In this document: positions 31,205-64,000 of the stretch, one piece after another
Layout: each line of letters starts with the position of its first letter
Position numbering within the stretch: position 1 is the stretch's first letter
NCBI RefSeq assembly: GCF_964340395.1
Contig: NC_135559.1
Span: 15,036,063 to 15,100,062 of the forward strand
Origin: Glandiceps talaboti
Taxonomy: Eukaryota > Hemichordata > Enteropneusta > Spengelidae
Direction of reading: 5' to 3'
Length of the DNA: 64,000 bases
Program-made: the position numbers and the translations under genes
Notes under the pieces: generated by a model
The model's database searches: none
What the model was told of the DNA's origin: nothing
The model's input: the letters and a program-made list of their open reading frames with translations, nothing else

Positions 31205-31935
31205 ATGCATGTTACGTAATGCGATATAGAACCTGTTCTATGCATGGAAATGTAATGCTATATAGAACCTGTTCTATGCATAGTAATGTAATGCTATATA
31301 GAACCTGTTCTATGCATGGAAATGTAATGCTATATAGAACCTGTTCTATGGACAGTAATGTTATGCTATATAGAACCTGTTCTATGCATGGAAATGTAAT
31401 GCTATATAGAACCTGTTCTATGCATGGAAATGTAATGCTATATAGAACCTGTTCTATGCATGGAAATGTAATGCTATATAGAACCTGTTCTATGCATAGT
31501 AATGTAATGCTATATAGAACCTGTTCTATGCATGGAAATGTAATGCTATATAGAACCTGTTCTATGCATGGAAATGTAATGCTATATAGAACCTGTTCTA
31601 TGCATGGAAATGTAATGCTATATAGAACCTGTTCTATGCATGGAAATGTAATGCTATATAGAACCTGTTCTATGCATGGAAATGTAATGCTATATAGAAC
31701 CTGTTCTATGCATGGAAATGTAATGCTATATAGAACCTGTTCTATGCATAGTAATGTAATGCTATATAGAACCTGTTCTATGCACAGTAATGTAATGCTA
31801 TATAGAACCTGTTCTATGCACAGTAATGTAATGCTATATAGAACCTGTTCTATGCACAGTAATGTAATGCTATATAGAACCTGTTCTATGCACAGTAATG
31901 TAATGCTATATAGAACCTGTTCTATGCACACAAAT
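31205..31935. repeat. Minisatellite, 36-bp unit, about 20 copies
   Basis: Near-identical 36-bp units built on atatagaacctgttctatgcat with three variants (catggaa, catagta, cacagta). The cacagta variant is clustered at the right end, a sign of recent local spread. Because 36 is divisible by 3 and the unit lacks stops, frames stay open on both strands; this is not evidence of coding. The core is related to the 38-bp array just upstream. Confidence 0.97.
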
Positions 31936-33913
31936 TTGATGTTATGTAGTCAGTTAAGATAGAGTCCAAATTGCTGTCATGAAAGGTCAAACCCATTGTA
32001 CAGATATATGTACTGTAAAGGAGGGATAATAGTTTCATACAATTCAAATGTTAATACCTCTCTATGTTCCACTTCTTTTTGATTTTTCAAAAAAAAATGT
32101 GTCTAATTTCACAAAGTCTAGTTCTAGAATTAATTGGTCAGATTCTCCAGCCAGCTAGATTTGGACACAAAAAAATAGCATGTAAATATGATGAGTATTA
32201 AAGCCAAGAAAATGAGTGGACAGTTTAGTAGTAGTAGATCTGAAGTGGAGTAGTATCACAGGAAGTGTATGGATTAGTTCAAAGTATACAAACAAGTACA
32301 GAAGTTACTCAAAAAATTTTATAACTGAAATAAAAGGCAGTTTTTTTTAGTCGTTGTTTTTGTAAAGATATCCAACGTCAATCTGGTAAATACAATGCAA
32401 GTAAATGAAATTTAATGTAAGAGCATCTGCATGATCCACAATCTACAAGGCATTTCCTCCTCCAAGTTGGTCGCCTAGCAACCATCCATGTTCGGTAACC
32501 TAGCAACCATCTTTCTTATAGTAACCTAGCATCCCTTCTTGGTGATGACATTGAGGCCACTTCCTTCGAAGTACTGATAAAGTGGCAATCAAAGAACTGA
32601 AAATTTATGATTTTTTTGACTTATTTTTGTATTATTAGGGAAAGGGAATTTATCTGCAATAAAATTTCGATGTTTGATGATCAATATTTTGAAGTAATCG
32701 TAAAGAAAATTTCATCATTAATAGTTTTGTGGCATTTTCACTTTCCCTTAAAGTCATCAATAAATATATAATTCAGGAAATTACATCATTTTCCAAATCT
32801 TTTAATCACCCTCGTGTTCATGGATGTAGCAAAACCTTATAATCTTGGCAGGTTTGTTTTATGTTTCTAACATTAACAAGCTGTACACAGCTAATATACC
32901 TCTTAAATGCCAAGATCTGAATATGCAGATGCTCTAGAATTGTAAAATGGTTTCTACGTGAATCTGGTGGCAGATAGTTAAAAATAACAACAGTTAAAGT
33001 TTAAAATGCTACACAAATGATCAATATAACAATTTCTCTCTCTCCAATTCACATTCACTTCACACAGTAGGGTGGCAGCCATATTGTAAATGATGTGTTT
33101 CCTGGGTGGTTCTGATAAAATTTACATATAATTAATATTCATTACAACAGCTGATTTGTCACTTCGGAAAGCACTTCTTGGCTTTGCTGCCTTTGTTTTC
33201 ACTGAAGCTGGCTTATATACTGCCCCTACTGTTTAGTTCAAATACTTACATTCACTACCATGCTGTTCTCTGTATTGGCTAGAAGTTTATACTCAAAACC
33301 ACCAGCCTATGAACACTCTGAACTGCTCAGAAAATCAGCCAATCAGAGACAAGCTATGGCATCATGAATATTCAGCATTTCCATATATGGCATAGCTGAG
33401 AAATCAGCTTTGCTGTCTGCTGTGGCTGACTTCCTGTCTTTGCTTATACCTGCTAATCAATACTAAAAAAAAAAAAACTGAACTGAAAAAAAAAAATTTC
33501 TTCAAAACATAAAATGAAACTAAAAACCAAAATAAAAGTGAATTAAAATCACCTTTATTGGACCAAGTTTCGTCTTTTAATGGATTAAATTTTCCTACTT
33601 CATACTTTATAGTTTGAAAAACTATATTTTTTCTTTCTTTTTTTTTTAAACCGATGACATATCGAGGCACTGGCAAAGCCCATCTAATACTCTGTCACGG
33701 TTTCTTTTGGACCCAAAGTGTATTTAAATTCTCTAACATCTCTCTCCAAGTTTCTTTTATAATAGAATATAGAATGTAATATATTACTTGATGTGATACA
33801 TATATAATTGAGGCATATGGGATCTGATTACCCCTTTTTTTTAAAATATTCAAAATAAGATAGAATATATTTCTAATTCAGGCTTGTTCCAATTGGAATG
33901 TCCCCTAGTGAGC

Positions 33914-33915
33914 TC

Positions 33916-33955
<40 letters not shown>

Positions 33956-34059
33956 TGTACGCGTGTGTGTGTATGTGTGTATGTATGTGTGTGTGTGTGT
34001 GCGTGCGTGCGTGTGTGTGTGTGTGTATGTGTGTGTGTGTATGTGTGTGTATGTGTTTA

Positions 34060-34106
<47 letters not shown>
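33914..34106. repeat. (GT)n microsatellite
   Basis: Interrupted GT/GTAT run of about 190 bp. Confidence 0.97.
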
Positions 34107-34108
<2 letters not shown>

Positions 34109-34204
34109 ACAGCGGTACAACACTAAAGAAAACTTAAATGGCAAAATCTGAAGGTGAATATGTACAATACTGCGGGACAGAAATATCTCCCTTTGGTCAG
34201 TGAA

Positions 34205-34830
34205 AATTTTTATATATTTCATTACTGGTAAGTCAATAAATTCTACTGTATCACTGATCAGTCTTTAAATTGTATGTTTAATGACTGGCCAGTCAATAGA
34301 TTGTATACCTGATTACCGGTCAATAATTTGTTTATCTCATCACCTGTCAGTCAATTCATTCTTTTATGTCACTGGTAGGTCAGTAAATTGTATAGATGAC
34401 CACCAGTCAAAAATTTGTATATCATTACTGTTGTCAATAAATTCTACTGTAACACTGATCAGTCAATAAAATGTATGTTTAATGACTGGCCAGTCAATAA
34501 ATTGTATATGGGACTACCAGTCAATAATTTGTATATTTCATTACTGGTCAGTCGAAAATTCTACTATATCACTGATCAGTCAATAAATTGTATGTTTAAT
34601 GACTGGTCTGACAATATTTCGTATATAAGACTAGAAGTCATTAATTTGTATGGCTATCTGTCAATATCATATGACCAACAGTCAACAGTTCAAATATTTC
34701 ATGACAGTCCATTTTGTATATCTTATGATTATCAGTCAATAACTTGAATATTTCATGACTGATCAGTTGGTTATTTGGTATATTTTACGACTGATCCAGT
34801 CATTAATTTGTTTATTTCATGATTGATTTC
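34205..34830. repeat. Imperfect tandem repeat with ACTGRYCAGT palindromes
   Basis: About 15 diverged units of roughly 35-45 bp, of the form attactggtcagtcaataaattgtat. Several hold the palindromes actgatcagt or actggccagt. At a larger scale, a unit of about 180 bp containing cactgatcagt...atgactggccagtcaata recurs twice. Confidence 0.85.
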
Positions 34831-35430
34831 AGTTCAAATTCTTTTTATATCTAAAAAAGACAACTAATGAAATTGAGGCAAAGCAGTCTTTGTTTGTATC
34901 TCAATTATTGGCAGATTGTAGTTACTATAGCAACAGAAAATATGTATAAGTAGAACCTTATAATAGCAAGAAATCTATGTATTTCGTGACGGAAACACAA
35001 AAAAAGTTAAAATTATATGAAACACAAAAAAAGTTAAAATTATATTAAACATACTGCTTAAAACATAGTAAAATTAAGTTGGCTATATAAGGTACCAGGA
35101 TTACCGTTTGGTTTTTTTTTGTCTTCCCTTCCATAATTTATAATTCAATATTACGTATCCGAAACGTTTTTCAGTTTCATGAGAGTTGCAATTGAAGTTT
35201 GAACTTTGTAGAATATGCTGCCCAATACAAAGGCAAGTACAATTAAAAAAAAAAAAAATTGATGAATTTCATCTTGTTTTCGGTTCCGGTTCCTTTCTTG
35301 AACGTTGAAGTACAACCTTCTGATTCATTCATAGAATGTGCATAACTTACAGATGTCGTCGTCATTATTCGTAGTTTTCCATTTTGTGCTGAATGGTGAA
35401 TTTATATACACAAGACATGTGTTTGTATCT

Positions 35431-62761
<27,331 letters not shown>

Positions 62762-64000
62762 CTAGGCAATGAGAACCAAAAAAGGAGGAAGTTATTTAGA
62801 TAATCATGACATATGAAAGTGATATTAACTTTGATTGATACAATCCCACGACAACGACAACTCTAATATTCTCATGTTGCCAATTTCATACAAGGATCAT
62901 TAATAAATCTTAGATATGAATCTATGACTCTTAAAATGCACCAAATATTACATATTTATCATATTTATCAGATATACATCACATTAAAGTATATCATATA
63001 ATCATTCATCATATGTATTTAATAACACGGCTGATGTCATTTTTGAAATGATGCAATGAGTTTTCAAGCACTAAGAGCCATACTCGTGTGATAGCAGCAC
63101 ATTGACCCCCCTTTACTTTATATTTGAATTGGTGCAGTGAGTTTTCAGCACTAAATGATATGAGAGTCATGTTCATGTACATGTAACAGCAGTACATTGA
63201 TTTCCCCCTTATGTCTGGAATGGTGTCGTGAGGTTTTAGCTCTTAAATAAATGTTTTGCTGGAACTATATCACCCCATCTCATCACGTAATGAAAGACTG
63301 ATATGACTGTCATATAGAGTACAGGGTGTGGTTTTTTTTAGCAATACAAGTGACTCTCTGGCTCACATGTGAGTAATTTCCTCTTCTGCACCCTCTGAAA
63401 GTTGGAAAGGTGCACTAAAATTTGACACTAAAAGAGTAGATAACAGTACATTCTATTACTTCTTCTACTCCATCCCCACCCCCCATCCTCACATCCTAAC
63501 CCACACCTTTTATATAATATTCTGACCAAATCTCAACATCAATTTGGTACTCCCGTTAACACCCTACTTCATCATCTCCTTTTACCCAATCTCTACCCTA
63601 TCCCCCCCATTCCCCCCCCCCACCCTGACCCTACCTCCACTGCCTTCACATTCCAACCACATCTCATACATCATCTTTTTTTTATTCTCATCAACATCAA
63701 ATATCTGCATGAACATAGAAACCATAACTGGTACAAATTGAAAATTATAACAACGCACATATTTACCACTGACAATAACATGCAAGAATGGGTTTCATAA
63801 TATTGGAATTGATAGAAAATCCACAGTTTTCACCATAAGCATACTTTTAATATTTTTTACATTTTGTAATCATATTTGGAATTCAGCTTTAAAGATAGCA
63901 TGATAATACAATGACAATTTCATTACATGATGATTAAGGTGGTTGTATGGATATGGATTGGGGTATTTATTTTTGGATATTTAATTTATGAAACAATTTT
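62762..64000. other. Upstream FNDC3 intron, no exon seen
   Basis: No exon that would join in phase 1 to the exon at 62761 is visible. Pyrimidine-rich and C-run sequence lies at 63470-63680. A weak duplication (tgcagtgagttttcagcac) occurs at 63050-63160. Confidence 0.55.

Larger units (their letters stand above)
28800..35430. other. FNDC3 3' flank, possibly a long 3' UTR
   Basis: No coding exon is supported after the FNDC3 stop at 35431. Many AATAAA hexamers lie on the minus strand (for example near 28815 and 28990), so the transcript end is not determinable. The stretch carries two related minisatellites (30740-31090 and 31205-31935), a foldback (29695-29790), a GT array and an imperfect palindrome-bearing repeat (34205-34830). 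Confidence 0.5.

Noticed and set aside
31117-31962. 281- and 239-residue frames on opposite strands
   Set aside because: A 36-bp stop-free tandem repeat keeps all copies open; no start context, no splice support, both strands open.

Overview
This is animal nuclear DNA. The genes are split into short exons with GT-AG introns of roughly 0.2-7 kb. Non-coding DNA dominates, is AT-rich, and is crowded with microsatellites, minisatellites and relics of small transposons. There are no bacterial-type operons. The overall look (many tetranucleotide arrays, short exons, tRNA-derived SINE and MITE relics, moderate CpG content) suggests a marine invertebrate such as a lophotrochozoan or invertebrate deuterostome. 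The sequence alone does not settle the phylum.

Three protein-coding loci can be supported. (1) On the plus strand, twelve exons between 1152 and 8402 join in one frame into the last 497 residues of a charged coiled-coil protein. It ends in two good EF-hand loops and a C-terminal CIVQ tetrapeptide that fits a CaaX prenylation box. I do not recognise the family; the 5' end lies outside the window or was not found. (2) On the minus strand, two phase-0 exons (15381-15686 and 13480-13764) give the last 196 residues of an unrecognised helical protein. (3) On the minus strand, fifteen exons between 62761 and 35431 encode most of an FNDC3A/FNDC3B orthologue: nine fibronectin type III domains followed by a C-terminal membrane anchor. 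Its N-terminus lies beyond 64000, and one expected exon, completing the second FN3 domain, was not found between 51409 and 54409. A possible lone Ig-like exon lies at 20477-20608 on the plus strand.

Layout: 1-8402 coiled-coil/EF-hand gene; 8403-13479 non-coding with repeats; 13480-15686 small minus-strand gene; 15687-28000 mostly non-coding, with a decayed LINE endonuclease (about 21967-22610), MITE-like foldbacks and hairpins; 28050-35430 minisatellite-rich sequence that may include a long FNDC3 3' UTR; 35431-62761 FNDC3 gene with repeat-filled introns; 62762-64000 further FNDC3 intron or upstream sequence.

The most unusual signal is in the FNDC3 gene. The edges of at least five exons (exon tail plus 5' splice site, or exon head plus 3' splice site) have been tandemly copied into the neighbouring intron. 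The copies range from two identical 95-bp units to decayed copies and a roughly 12-copy array of a splice-donor unit of about 24 bp. Other good observations are the CaaX-tailed EF-hand protein, a PIF/Harbinger-type MITE with TTA target duplication, a hAT-type MITE, a foldback element with a CAATTT duplication, a tRNA-headed SINE, two pairs of dispersed repeats, and a 36-bp minisatellite that is open on both strands.
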